Source of the DNA: Nocardioides sp. Kera G14
GTDB lineage: Bacteria; Actinomycetota; Actinomycetes; Propionibacteriales; Nocardioidaceae
Direction of reading: 5' to 3'
Assembly (NCBI RefSeq): GCF_020715565.1
Contig: NZ_CP085839.1
Span: 1,302,001-1,366,000, forward strand
Length of the DNA stretch: 64,000 nt
This document shows positions 33,640 through 42,069 of this stretch, one piece after another. The position numbers and the translations under genes are program-made. The stretch's first letter is position 1. The number at the start of each line of letters is the position of its first letter. A model generated the notes under the pieces. That model saw only the letters and a list, made by a program, of their open reading frames with translations, made no database searches and had not been told where the DNA came from.

Positions 33640-34736
33640 TGGCTGACGACAAGCCCGGTGAGGTCGCCGGCGCACGGCCGGTGAGGGACGAGGACGCCTT
33701 CGACGTCGTGGCGGTCGACGCGTGGCTTCGTGCCCATGCCGACGGTGAGGCATGGGGCACGGGCGTGCCCGACGTGCGCCAGTTCTCCGGTGGCGCCTCC
33801 AACCTGACCTACCTGCTCCGCTATCCCGCCCGCGACCTGATCCTCCGCCGCCCGCCGGCGGGCACGAAGGCCAAGGGCGCCCACGACATGGGTCGCGAGT
33901 TCCGGATCCAGTCCGCGCTCGCGCCCGTCTTCCCGTACGTCGCTCCGATGGTCGGCCACTGCTCGGACGAGAGCGTCATCGGTTCGGAGTTCTACGTGAT
34001 GGAGCGGGTCGTGGGCTCGATCCCGCGGATGGACTTCACCCGGCCCCTGACCGAGTCCCAGGTGCGCGATGTCTGCACGAACACCCTCGACCTCCTCGTC
34101 GCGCTGCACGCCGTCGACCCGGCGGCGGCCGGCCTCGGCAGCCTCGGCAAGGGCGACGGCTATGTCGCCCGTCAGGTCTCCGGGTGGACCGAGCGCTATC
34201 GGAAGGCGATCACGCCGAACGTCGGGGACTGGGCGCCCGTCATCGCCTGGCTCGAGGCCAACCAGCCTGCCGACGTCGCGGAGTGCCTCATCCACAACGA
34301 CTTCCGCTTCGACAACGTCGTGTACGACGACGCCGATCCGACGCGCCCGATCGCCCTGCTGGACTGGGAGCTCGCGACCGTCGGCGACCCGCTGATGGAC
34401 CTCGGCAGCTCGCTGGCCTACTGGATCGAGGCCGGTGACGACGACGCGATGCAGCTGCTGCGGATGCAGCCGACCACCACGCCGGGCATGCTCACCCGTG
34501 CTGAGGTCGTCGCCTACTACTGCGAGCGGGCAGGCCTCAGCGTGACGCCCGAGCAGTGGACCTTCTACGAGGTCTTCGGGCTCTTCCGGCTCGCGGGCAT
34601 CGCCCAGCAGATCTACTACCGCTTCCACCACGGGCAGACGACCAACAAGCGGTTCGAGCCGTTCTGGATGATGGTCAACCTGCTCGAGGAGCGGTCACGC
34701 GCCCTGATCGGCGCCGAGCCGGCCGGGCACTTCTGA
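33639..34736 (+). CDS. APH-type phosphotransferase (ACAD10/11 kinase-domain or LvaA-like)
   Basis: The 365-residue protein has the aminoglycoside-phosphotransferase/choline-kinase fold: RQFSGGASNLTYLLRYPARD and LILRRPP (nucleotide-binding lysine region equivalent), MERVVGSIP, catalytic loop LIHNDFRFDNVV (H-x-D-x-x-x-x-N) and metal motif LLDWELATVGDPLMD. This is the family fused to ACAD in human ACAD10/11 and found as LvaA in levulinate catabolism, where it phosphorylates a 4-hydroxyacyl substrate. Linkage to an ACAD here supports a similar role rather than antibiotic resistance. Junctions on both sides are one-base overlaps. Confidence 0.85.
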   Translation: MADDKPGEVAGARPVRDEDAFDVVAVDAWLRAHADGEAWGTGVPDVRQFSGGASNLTYLLRYPARDLILRRPPAGTKAKGAHDMGREFRIQSALAPVFPYVAPMVGHCSDESVIGSEFYVMERVVGSIPRMDFTRPLTESQVRDVCTNTLDLLVALHAVDPAAAGLGSLGKGDGYVARQVSGWTERYRKAITPNVGDWAPVIAWLEANQPADVAECLIHNDFRFDNVVYDDADPTRPIALLDWELATVGDPLMDLGSSLAYWIEAGDDDAMQLLRMQPTTTPGMLTRAEVVAYYCERAGLSVTPEQWTFYEVFGLFRLAGIAQQIYYRFHHGQTTNKRFEPFWMMVNLLEERSRALIGAEPAGHF

Positions 34737-35392
34737 TGGGTGTGCTGCACCTCGTCCGGCACGGGCAGGCCTCGTTCGGCGCCGATGACTACGACGTGCT
34801 CTCGACGCTGGGACACGAGCAGTCCCGGCTCCTCGGGCGCAGCCTCGCCGCTCGCGGGCTCGTCCCCGAGCGGATCGTCCGCGGCGAGATGCGGCGCCAC
34901 CGGGAGACCCTCGAGGGGATCCTCGAGGGTCTCGGTGGTGCGGCAGACGGGGTGCCGGTCGAGGTGGACGCCGGCTGGGACGAGTTCGACTTCGGCCACG
35001 TCATCGACGTCCACCACGCCAGCGGTGAGGCCCTCGACACCGGTGGTGATGTGCAGGCCTTCTTCGAGCAGGCGACGAGCCGCTGGTCAGGCGGGGCCGC
35101 AGACCACGAGTACGACGAGAGCTTCTCCGCCTTCGTCGCGCGGGTCGGAGCAGCGGCCGAGCGCAGCGCCGCAGCGGGCGAGAACGTGCTGGTCGTGACG
35201 TCGGGCGGCCCGATCGCACTGGCGGCCTCGTCGCTGCTCACGGGCGATCCGTCGCTCTGGATGCGGCTCAACCGCGTCGCGGTCAACACCGCGGTGACCA
35301 AGGTGATCAGCGGCCGTGCAGGACTGACGCTGTCGACGTACAACGCCTATCCGCACCTGGAGCACGAGCGGGCGCTGGTCACCTACCGCTGA
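34736..35392 (+). CDS. Histidine phosphatase superfamily protein
   Basis: The 218-residue protein has the N-terminal catalytic motif LHLVRHGQAS (RHG), GEMRRHRETLEGI, and a late VVTSGGPIALAASSLL. In the latter, VTSGG replaces the usual V-T/S-H-G-G, so the second catalytic His appears substituted by Ser; activity may be altered. It is the last gene of the ACAD operon and overlaps the kinase gene by one base. Its end overlaps the convergent glycosylase gene by 10 bases. The substrate is unknown; removal of phosphate from a by-product of the kinase is possible. Confidence 0.82.
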   Translation: MGVLHLVRHGQASFGADDYDVLSTLGHEQSRLLGRSLAARGLVPERIVRGEMRRHRETLEGILEGLGGAADGVPVEVDAGWDEFDFGHVIDVHHASGEALDTGGDVQAFFEQATSRWSGGAADHEYDESFSAFVARVGAAAERSAAAGENVLVVTSGGPIALAASSLLTGDPSLWMRLNRVAVNTAVTKVISGRAGLTLSTYNAYPHLEHERALVTYR

Positions 35393-36165
35393 GCCGGGTC
35401 GGGCTGGCAGTGCGGGCAGAAGTACGCCGGCCGCGGCCTTCCTTCGGGCTCGCCCATGCTGATCCGCACGACCATCGTGCCGCAGCGGTGGCAGGGCCGA
35501 CGGTCGCGACCGTAGACAGCGTTCTCCGGTGGCCGGCGCGTGCGGATCGACTCCTTCAGCTTGAGCCGGCCGATCTGCATCATCCGGGGGAGCCGCTCGT
35601 CGACTGCGCGGACCGTCGTCTGCGGATGGACGCCCATGGCGTAGAGCGTCTCGGCCGCCCAGATCGTGCCGAGCCCAGCGACGGCACGCTGGTCGCGGAG
35701 CGCGTCGAAGATGGCCATGTCGTCGAGGAGTCGCAGCCGACGTACGGCCTCGGCCTCGTTGTCGGCGGTCCACTCCGGCGAGAGCAGGTCAGGGCCCAGA
35801 TCCCTGTAGACGCTGGGCTCTTGGGCCCGGGGCAGCAGCTCGACGACGCCGAGCAGGATGCCGAGCGCCTGCGTGGCGGCGGTTTCGAGGACGACTCGCA
35901 CCGTGTGTGCGGGGCTCGGCCAGCGTTGCCCCACTGGGATCGCGCGCCAGACGCCGTCCATCTTGAGGTGGGTGTGGAGCGTCCAGTCGTCGCCGATGTG
36001 GGTGAGCAGGTTCTTGCCGTACGTCGTCGTGCCGGTCACGATCTCGCCGCTGAGGTCGACCGTCGCGAATCGGGGGACACGGAAGTCGGTGCGGGTGAGG
36101 GCATGCCCGGCGAGGGCGCGGTCGAGTGTCCGGGCCGTCTTCCAGACCATGTCCCCCTCAGGCAT
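35383..36165 (-). CDS. Fpg/Nei-family DNA glycosylase (Nei2-like)
   Basis: The enzyme excises oxidised bases and cuts at abasic sites. The start is placed at 36165 so that Pro2-Glu3 (M-P-E-G-D) are the catalytic N-terminus after Met removal. An ATG three codons earlier exists and would block that chemistry. The 260-residue protein has the beta-sandwich (YGKNLLTHIGDDWTLHTHLK), the H2TH region (DQRAVAGLGTIWAAETLYAM) and a C-terminal C4 zinc finger (CHRCG ... CPHC). Nei2-type enzymes are common in actinobacteria. It lies 18 bases after lhr, so two nucleic-acid enzymes form one unit. Confidence 0.9.
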   Translation of the reverse strand: MPEGDMVWKTARTLDRALAGHALTRTDFRVPRFATVDLSGEIVTGTTTYGKNLLTHIGDDWTLHTHLKMDGVWRAIPVGQRWPSPAHTVRVVLETAATQALGILLGVVELLPRAQEPSVYRDLGPDLLSPEWTADNEAEAVRRLRLLDDMAIFDALRDQRAVAGLGTIWAAETLYAMGVHPQTTVRAVDERLPRMMQIGRLKLKESIRTRRPPENAVYGRDRRPCHRCGTMVVRISMGEPEGRPRPAYFCPHCQPDPAQR

Positions 36166-36183
36166 CGCTGTCACCCATCGCCG

Positions 36184-39100
36184 TCACCCATCGCGCAGCC
36201 TCAGGCCCCTGGGCGTGCTGGAGAAACCGGCCTCTCCGAGCGCCTCTCTCAGTGGGGTCTTCGCGCCCAGGAGCTGCTCGCCGTCGGCCTTCTCGAGGGT
36301 GACCCGTCCGAGCGCGCCGCGGTGGGCGACGGCCGCGAGCTCGGTGGTGGCGGCCTTGAGCTGCTCGGGGTCCTCGGTCCAGGAGAGCAGGGTGCGACCG
36401 CCCTTCTCGACGTAGAGGACGAGCTCGCCGTCGACCAGCACGACGACGGCGCCGGCCTTGCGGCCGGGGCGGTGGCCGGTGCCGTCCCGAGGCGGCGGCC
36501 AGGCGAGCGCGGCGCCGTAGGGGTTGGCCGGATCGGTCGCGGCGAGCGCTTGGGCCGTGCCGGTGGGGCTGGTCGCACGGAGCCTGTCGACCGCGCCGGG
36601 CAGGGCGAACTGCGCGGCCCCGAGACCCTCGACGAAGTAACCCCGACGGCAGCGGCCGGAGTCCTCGAAGGCGGTGAGGACCGTGTAGAGCCCGGCGAAA
36701 CCGCCGGGTGCGTTCTCCGCCGCGACCGCGCCGCGGGTCAGGATGCCGTGGCGCTCGAGGAGCTGATCGGTCAGGTAGTGCGCCCGCCTCGTCGGGTCGG
36801 TGTCGGTGGCGGGCAGGAGGGCCCAGCGACCGGCGGCCTGCGGAACGCTGAAGCGTGGGCTCGGCCTGGCCATCCTCCCCATGGCTCGTGCGCGGGGCGG
36901 AGTCCGGCGTGGCCGGTGCGTCGCCTTGCCCGTCTTCGTGAGGGCACGGAGCGGCGCGAGGCTGTCGTTGCCGATCCGACCGGCCCAGACGAGCTCCCAC
37001 AGCGCCTCGGCCAGGGCATGGTCGTCGGAGCGGCCGAGCGAGGAGGCGAGGTCACGGAAGAACCAGGCGCCGCCGGGCGTGAGCGCCTCCAGGAGCGCTG
37101 TGGCCAGCTCGCTCTCGGGCTCGGTGGGCTGCGGCAGGGTCAGGGCCGCGGTGTCGGCGAGATGGAGTGAGACCCAGCCGTCACCCGAGCCGAGCGGGCC
37201 ATGCCCGGCCCAGAGGACCTCACCGGCCGTGGTGAGCTCGTCGAGCATGCTGGGCTCGTAGTCGCTGACCCGGCCGGGAAGCACGAGGGTCTCCAGTGCG
37301 CTGGCGGGCAGGGGGCAGCCGGCGAGCTGCTCGACGGCCTGGAGGACTCCGTCGACGCCACGGAGTCGACTGCTCCCGACGTGCTGCCAGCTCGGCAGGA
37401 AGCGGCCGAGTGCGGCGGGCTCGACCGGCTCGACCTCATGTCGCAGGCGGGCAAGGCTGCGTCGGCGAAGGATCCGTAGGACCTCGGGGTCGCACCATTC
37501 GGTTGCGGTCCCAGCAGGGCGGAACTCGCCCTCGAGCAGGCGCCCGGTGGCGCTGAGCCGCGTCAGGGTGTGTCGGACCACAGCGACACCCAGCCTGAAG
37601 CGGGTCGCCACGTCGTCGGCGGTGAAGGGGCCGTGGCAGCGGGCGTAGCGGGCGACCAGGTCGCCGAGCGGCTCCTCCACCGGCTCGGCGAAGACCGCAG
37701 GAACGCCAGCAGGGACTGGGGTTCCGAGTGCATCGCGAAGCCGGCCGGTGTCCTCGACGACCGCCCACCGTGCTTCGCCGGCGACCCGGACCTCGACGAT
37801 CCGCCGGGTCGCCTCCAGCTCCGTGAGCCAGGCGCTCGCGTCGCCGTCACTCCGGGCCTCGATCTCGTGGCCGGACAGCGGGCCGATCAGGCGGATCATG
37901 TCGATGAGCTGCTCGGCGTTGCGGGCCCGCCGTTCCGGCGCCAGCCGCTGCAGTTCGAGCTCCAGCTCGTCGAGCACCGTCGGGTCGAGGAGCTCGCGCA
38001 GCTCGGCCCGCCCGAGCAGCTCGGCGAGCAGGCCCTGGTCGAGCGTGAGGGCCGCGGCCCGGCGCTCGGCCACAGGGGCGTCACCCTCGTACATGAACTG
38101 GCCGACGTACCGGAAGAGGAGGGCACGCGCGTACGGCGACGGCGCGGAGGTGGCGACCTCGGCGACGGTGATCTCGCGGCGCTGCACGCGCTTCAGGAGC
38201 TGGATGAGCGCGGGCAGGTCGTAGACGGCGCGCAGGCACTCGCGCACCGCCTCGAGCACGATCGGGAAGGTCGGGTAACGGCCGGCGACGGCGAGGAGCG
38301 CGGCCGAGCGCTGGCGCTGCTGCCACAGCGGACTGCGCCGGCCGGGGTCGCGGCGGGGGAGCAGCAGGGCCCGCGCGGCACACTCGCGGAAGCGCGACGC
38401 GAAGAGGGCCGACCCCGTCACCTCCTCGGTGACGAGCGCCTCGATCTCGTCGGGCTCGAAGAGGACCAGCTCGGCACCGGGCGGCTGGTCGGTCTCGGTG
38501 TCGGGGATGCGGATCACGATGCCGTCGTCGGAGGCGACCGCGAGTCCGCCGCCGGCACCCAGGCCGTAGCGCTCGCGCAGCCGGGCCTCGATCGCCAGGG
38601 CCCACGGCTCGTGGACGGGCGTGCCGTAGGGGGAGTGCAGTACGAGGCGCCAGTCGCCGAGCTCGTCGCGGAAGCGTTCGATCAGGATCGTGGTGTCGCT
38701 GGGCACGACCCGCGTCGCCTCGGACTGCTCGGCGAGGTAGTTGACCAAGTTGGTGGCGGCGTACTCGTCGAGTCCACCCTCGCGTGCCTGCGCGACGGCC
38801 TTCTCCCTCGGCAGCGCGGCGAGGGTGCGGGTGAAGGAACCGATCGCCTCGCCGAGCTCGACGGGGCGGCCGAGGCTGTCGCCCTTCCAGAACGGCAGCC
38901 GCCCGGGCACTCCCGGTGCGGGCGTGACGATCACCCGGTCGTGCGTGATCTCCTGGATCCGCCAGCTGGTGGCGCCGAGTGCGAAGACGTCGCCGACCCG
39001 CGACTCGTAGACCATCTCCTCGTCGAGCTCCCCGACGCGTCGGCCGGTGCCCTCACCGACGAGGTAGACCGCGAAGAGGCCGCGGTCGGGGATGGTGCCC

Positions 39101-40710
39101 CCGCTGGTGACGGCGAGCCGCTGTGAGCCCGGCCTGCCGGTGAGTGTGTTGCTTGCTCGGTCCCAGACGACGCGCGGCCGCAGCTCGGCGAACTCCTCAC
39201 TCGGGTAGCGCCCGGCCAGCAGGTCGAGGGTCGCCTCGAACGCGCTGCGCGGCAGTTGGGTGTACGGCGCCGCCCGCCGCACCGCGTCGAAGAGCTCGTC
39301 GACCGGCCACGGGTCGAGCGCTGTCATGGCGACGATCTGCTGGGCGAGGACGTCGAGCGGGTTGGCCGGCACACTGAGCGACTCGATCGCGCCCTCACGC
39401 ATGCGCTGCACGGTGACGGCCGTCGGCACGAGATCGCCACGGTGCTTGGGGAAGAGCACGCCGTGGCTGGTCTCTCCGACCTGGTGACCTGCGCGGCCGA
39501 TCCGCTGCAGGGCAGACGCGATGCTCGGCGGTGCCTCGATCTGGATGACCAGATCCACCGCACCCATGTCGATGCCGAGCTCGAGGCTGCTCGTCGCCAC
39601 GACGGCCGGGAGCCGACCGGACTTGAGGTCGTCCTCGATCTGGGCGCGCTCCTCCTTCGACACCGAGCCGTGGTGGGCGCGCGCGATCAGCGGGGGGAGC
39701 TCCGCCGCCGCTGGTTGAGGTGCGAGCGAAGCGAGCCTCGAAACCCCGGACTGTGCCATCACAGCAGCAGGCGGCCCTGGGATCTCACCGTTGGACGCGA
39801 TCTCGTTGAGCCGTGCCGTCAGGCGCTCGGCCAGTCGGCGGGAGTTCGCGAAGACGATCGTGGAGCGGTGCTCCGCGATGAGCGCCGCGACCTGCTCCTC
39901 GACGTGCGGCCAGATCGAGCTCGACCGGCTCGGATCGTCGCCCTCGCCGTCGTACTCCTCGGGGGCCGTCATGTCCTCGATCGGCACCACGACCTTGAGG
40001 TCCCAGCTCTTGGTGGCGGGCGGCGCGACGATCTCGACGGGCGCGGCGCCGCCGAGGAAGCGTGCCACCTCGTCGAGCGGCCGGACCGTGGCGGAGAGGC
40101 CGATCCGCTGTGCCGGCTGGGGGAGGAGCACGTCGAGCCGCTCGAGGGTGAGGGCGAGATGGGCGCCGCGCTTCGTGCCGGCGACCGCGTGGATCTCATC
40201 GACGATGACGGTCTCGACGTGCCGCAGCGTCTCCCGGGCCTGGCTGGTGAGCATCAGGAAGAGCGACTCCGGCGTCGTGATGAGGATGTCGGGCGGCGTC
40301 GCGATGAGCTTGCGTCGGTCGTTGGCCGGCGTGTCTCCGGAGCGGATCCCGACGCGCACGTCACTGACGGTGGTGCCGAGCCGGTCGGCCGTATGTCGGA
40401 TCCCGGCGAGTGGCGCGCGGAGGTTGCGCTCCACGTCGGTGCCGAGCGCCTTGAGCGGGCTGAGGTAGAGGACGCGGGTGCGCTCGGTCTTCTCGGGGGT
40501 GGGCGTCGTCAGCAGCCGGTCAAGCGCCCAGAGGAACGCCGACAGCGTCTTGCCGGATCCGGTCGGCGCGACGACCAGCGCATGCCTCCCGTGGCCGATG
40601 GCCTCCCAGGCTCCGGCCTGCGCCGGTGTCGGGGCTTCGAAGGCAGCCTCGAACCACGCCCGCGTGGGCTCGCTGAACCTGCTGAGTGGCACAGGCCCAT
40701 CCTTGCTCAC
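36184..40710 (-). CDS. lhr: ATP-dependent helicase Lhr (long helicase-related)
   Basis: The 1508-residue superfamily 2 DNA/RNA helicase has Walker A APTGSGKTLSAF near residue 45, LSPLKALGTD, DEIH (VDEIHAVAGTKRG), SAT, SSLELGIDMG and QRIGRAGHQ, then the long Lhr C-terminal region of winged-helix and Lhr-CTD domains. Length matches Lhr (about 1500). GTG at 40710 is chosen because the conserved start (LSRFSEPTRAWFEAAF) follows closely; the upstream open frame runs into the DUF1501 gene. A CCACC-GACA-GGTGG hairpin (40712-40725) lies just before the start. An REP-like palindrome inside the gene encodes an extra 11 residues (about 323-333). Confidence 0.93.
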   Translation of the reverse strand: MSKDGPVPLSRFSEPTRAWFEAAFEAPTPAQAGAWEAIGHGRHALVVAPTGSGKTLSAFLWALDRLLTTPTPEKTERTRVLYLSPLKALGTDVERNLRAPLAGIRHTADRLGTTVSDVRVGIRSGDTPANDRRKLIATPPDILITTPESLFLMLTSQARETLRHVETVIVDEIHAVAGTKRGAHLALTLERLDVLLPQPAQRIGLSATVRPLDEVARFLGGAAPVEIVAPPATKSWDLKVVVPIEDMTAPEEYDGEGDDPSRSSSIWPHVEEQVAALIAEHRSTIVFANSRRLAERLTARLNEIASNGEIPGPPAAVMAQSGVSRLASLAPQPAAAELPPLIARAHHGSVSKEERAQIEDDLKSGRLPAVVATSSLELGIDMGAVDLVIQIEAPPSIASALQRIGRAGHQVGETSHGVLFPKHRGDLVPTAVTVQRMREGAIESLSVPANPLDVLAQQIVAMTALDPWPVDELFDAVRRAAPYTQLPRSAFEATLDLLAGRYPSEEFAELRPRVVWDRASNTLTGRPGSQRLAVTSGGTIPDRGLFAVYLVGEGTGRRVGELDEEMVYESRVGDVFALGATSWRIQEITHDRVIVTPAPGVPGRLPFWKGDSLGRPVELGEAIGSFTRTLAALPREKAVAQAREGGLDEYAATNLVNYLAEQSEATRVVPSDTTILIERFRDELGDWRLVLHSPYGTPVHEPWALAIEARLRERYGLGAGGGLAVASDDGIVIRIPDTETDQPPGAELVLFEPDEIEALVTEEVTGSALFASRFRECAARALLLPRRDPGRRSPLWQQRQRSAALLAVAGRYPTFPIVLEAVRECLRAVYDLPALIQLLKRVQRREITVAEVATSAPSPYARALLFRYVGQFMYEGDAPVAERRAAALTLDQGLLAELLGRAELRELLDPTVLDELELELQRLAPERRARNAEQLIDMIRLIGPLSGHEIEARSDGDASAWLTELEATRRIVEVRVAGEARWAVVEDTGRLRDALGTPVPAGVPAVFAEPVEEPLGDLVARYARCHGPFTADDVATRFRLGVAVVRHTLTRLSATGRLLEGEFRPAGTATEWCDPEVLRILRRRSLARLRHEVEPVEPAALGRFLPSWQHVGSSRLRGVDGVLQAVEQLAGCPLPASALETLVLPGRVSDYEPSMLDELTTAGEVLWAGHGPLGSGDGWVSLHLADTAALTLPQPTEPESELATALLEALTPGGAWFFRDLASSLGRSDDHALAEALWELVWAGRIGNDSLAPLRALTKTGKATHRPRRTPPRARAMGRMARPSPRFSVPQAAGRWALLPATDTDPTRRAHYLTDQLLERHGILTRGAVAAENAPGGFAGLYTVLTAFEDSGRCRRGYFVEGLGAAQFALPGAVDRLRATSPTGTAQALAATDPANPYGAALAWPPPRDGTGHRPGRKAGAVVVLVDGELVLYVEKGGRTLLSWTEDPEQLKAATTELAAVAHRGALGRVTLEKADGEQLLGAKTPLREALGEAGFSSTPRGLRLRDG
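39713..39745. repeat. REP-like palindromic element inserted in frame in lhr
   Basis: The 33-bp segment runs from GGTTGAGG through GCGAGCGAAGCGAGC to CCTCGAAACC, with terminal GGTT/AACC and GAGG/CCTC arms. I recall this palindrome as a frequently dispersed element in Nocardioides-type genomes. Here it adds V-S-R-L-A-S-L-A-P-Q-P to the Lhr protein between two helicase motifs without breaking the frame. Dispersal is recalled knowledge; presence and frame are seen. Confidence 0.7.
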
Positions 40711-40730
40711 GCCACCGACAGGTGGAGGGA

Positions 40731-42062
40731 TCAGGACATGAGGCCGAGGGTGGTGCGGGTGTAGTCGGAGCCGAAGAGGGCCGAGGGGGAGCGCCCGGGG
40801 AATCGCGAGGAGATGACGTCGGCGAGGACGTCGCGGTAGTCGGTGGTGACCTGGAGGTCGTCGTCCACCAGGCTGGAGCTCGGGGTGCTGAGCGTGGGCC
40901 ACGTGCCGTAGTACCGGCCGCCGCGGACGCCGGCGCCGAAGAGGAGCATCATGTTTCCCCAGCCGTGGTCGAGGCCGTGCGCGGAGTTCTCGGTGAGGCG
41001 GCGGCCGAACTCGCTGATCGTCACCACCGTGACGCGCTTGCGCTCGGTGCCGAGGTCGGTGAGGAACGCGTCGAGCGCGCTCGCGAGGGCGGTGAGGTTG
41101 CGGGCCATCCCACCTGAGGTGAGGGTGCCGTAGTCGGTGTGGAAGTCCCAGGAACCGTAGTCGAGTGCGACGGTCTCGACTCCGACGCCGGACTTGATCA
41201 GCTGGGCGGTGTCCTTGAGTGCCGCACCCAGGTCGGTCGCGGGCCAGGCGGTCGGATAGACGGCGCCGTTGGCCGGGGCGTACGTCGCCGTCGCGGTCGA
41301 GGTGAGGCGGCTGGTGATCGAGAGGGCGCTCGTCGCACCGGCGCGGAGCATGGTGGCCGTGCGGGCCGGCACGCTGCTGGGGATCGTGTTCCAGACGCTC
41401 CCGAGGGAGCTGCGGCGATGGGCCTGCCAGGTGGCGTCGTCGGACCCTGGCACGGCACCGGTGAGGGTGAGGTCGGCGAGCCTGTCAGCCGCGAGCGTGT
41501 CGACCGATCCGCTCGTCAGGGTGGGTGCCGTGGTCGAGCCGAGGAAGGTGGCCGAGAGCGGGTCGTCGGCGCTGCTGCCGAGCTCGACGAGACGGTTGAC
41601 CCAGCCCTGGCGCAGGGTCGAGGTCGGGTCGGCGTCCTCGATCGCCTCCATCGCGGAGAAGTGGCTGCGGTTGGGTCGGATCATGCCGGTGGCGGTCACG
41701 GCCGCGAACTCGCCGCTGGTCCAGTACTTGGCCAAGGGCGCGAGCGCGGGGTGCAGGCCGAACATCGAGTCGGCGCAGATCAGGTTGGCCTTGGGGATCG
41801 CGATGACCGGGCGTTTGGCGTAGTACGCCGGGTCGCCGTGCGGCACGACGACGCCCATGCCGTCGATCGCGCCGCGCAGCGAGAGGACGACGAGCACGTT
41901 GCCGGTGGCTGAGGGCGCGCCGGCGTAGGCGACGTTGCGCAGGGTGTCGCCGAAGACGGACGTGACCGCGGCGGCACCGGCGGTGAGGCCGGCCGCCGCG
42001 AGGAGACGGCGACGGCTCAGTACGAGGGTCGCCTCGTCGCAGCAGGAGTCGGGGTTCGTCAT
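40731..42062 (-). CDS. DUF1501 protein with Tat-type signal
   Basis: The 443-residue protein has an N-terminal twin-arginine-like signal (LSRRRLLAAAGLTAGAAAVT) and a DUF1501 body: LVVLSLRGAIDGMGVVVPHG, FGLHPALAPL, DYGSWDFHTDYGT, VTISEFGRRLTENSAHGLDH followed by G. DUF1501 belongs to the alkaline-phosphatase/sulfatase-like fold, and the Asp/His residues in these motifs could bind metal. It is almost always paired with DUF1800, here the upstream gene seven bases away. Function is unknown; an exported enzyme acting at the cell surface is likely. A possible DosR-like site lies upstream of the pair. Confidence 0.9.
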   Translation of the reverse strand: MTNPDSCCDEATLVLSRRRLLAAAGLTAGAAAVTSVFGDTLRNVAYAGAPSATGNVLVVLSLRGAIDGMGVVVPHGDPAYYAKRPVIAIPKANLICADSMFGLHPALAPLAKYWTSGEFAAVTATGMIRPNRSHFSAMEAIEDADPTSTLRQGWVNRLVELGSSADDPLSATFLGSTTAPTLTSGSVDTLAADRLADLTLTGAVPGSDDATWQAHRRSSLGSVWNTIPSSVPARTATMLRAGATSALSITSRLTSTATATYAPANGAVYPTAWPATDLGAALKDTAQLIKSGVGVETVALDYGSWDFHTDYGTLTSGGMARNLTALASALDAFLTDLGTERKRVTVVTISEFGRRLTENSAHGLDHGWGNMMLLFGAGVRGGRYYGTWPTLSTPSSSLVDDDLQVTTDYRDVLADVISSRFPGRSPSALFGSDYTRTTLGLMS

Positions 42063-42069
42063 CGGGGCC

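Noticed and set aside
33639-34736. Aminoglycoside resistance kinase
   Set aside because: The APH-like fold is shared with ACAD-linked kinases, and the operon context is acyl-CoA metabolism.
37570-39126. 518-codon plus-strand frame opposite lhr
   Set aside because: Shadow of the Lhr coding sequence with no start signal or domain.
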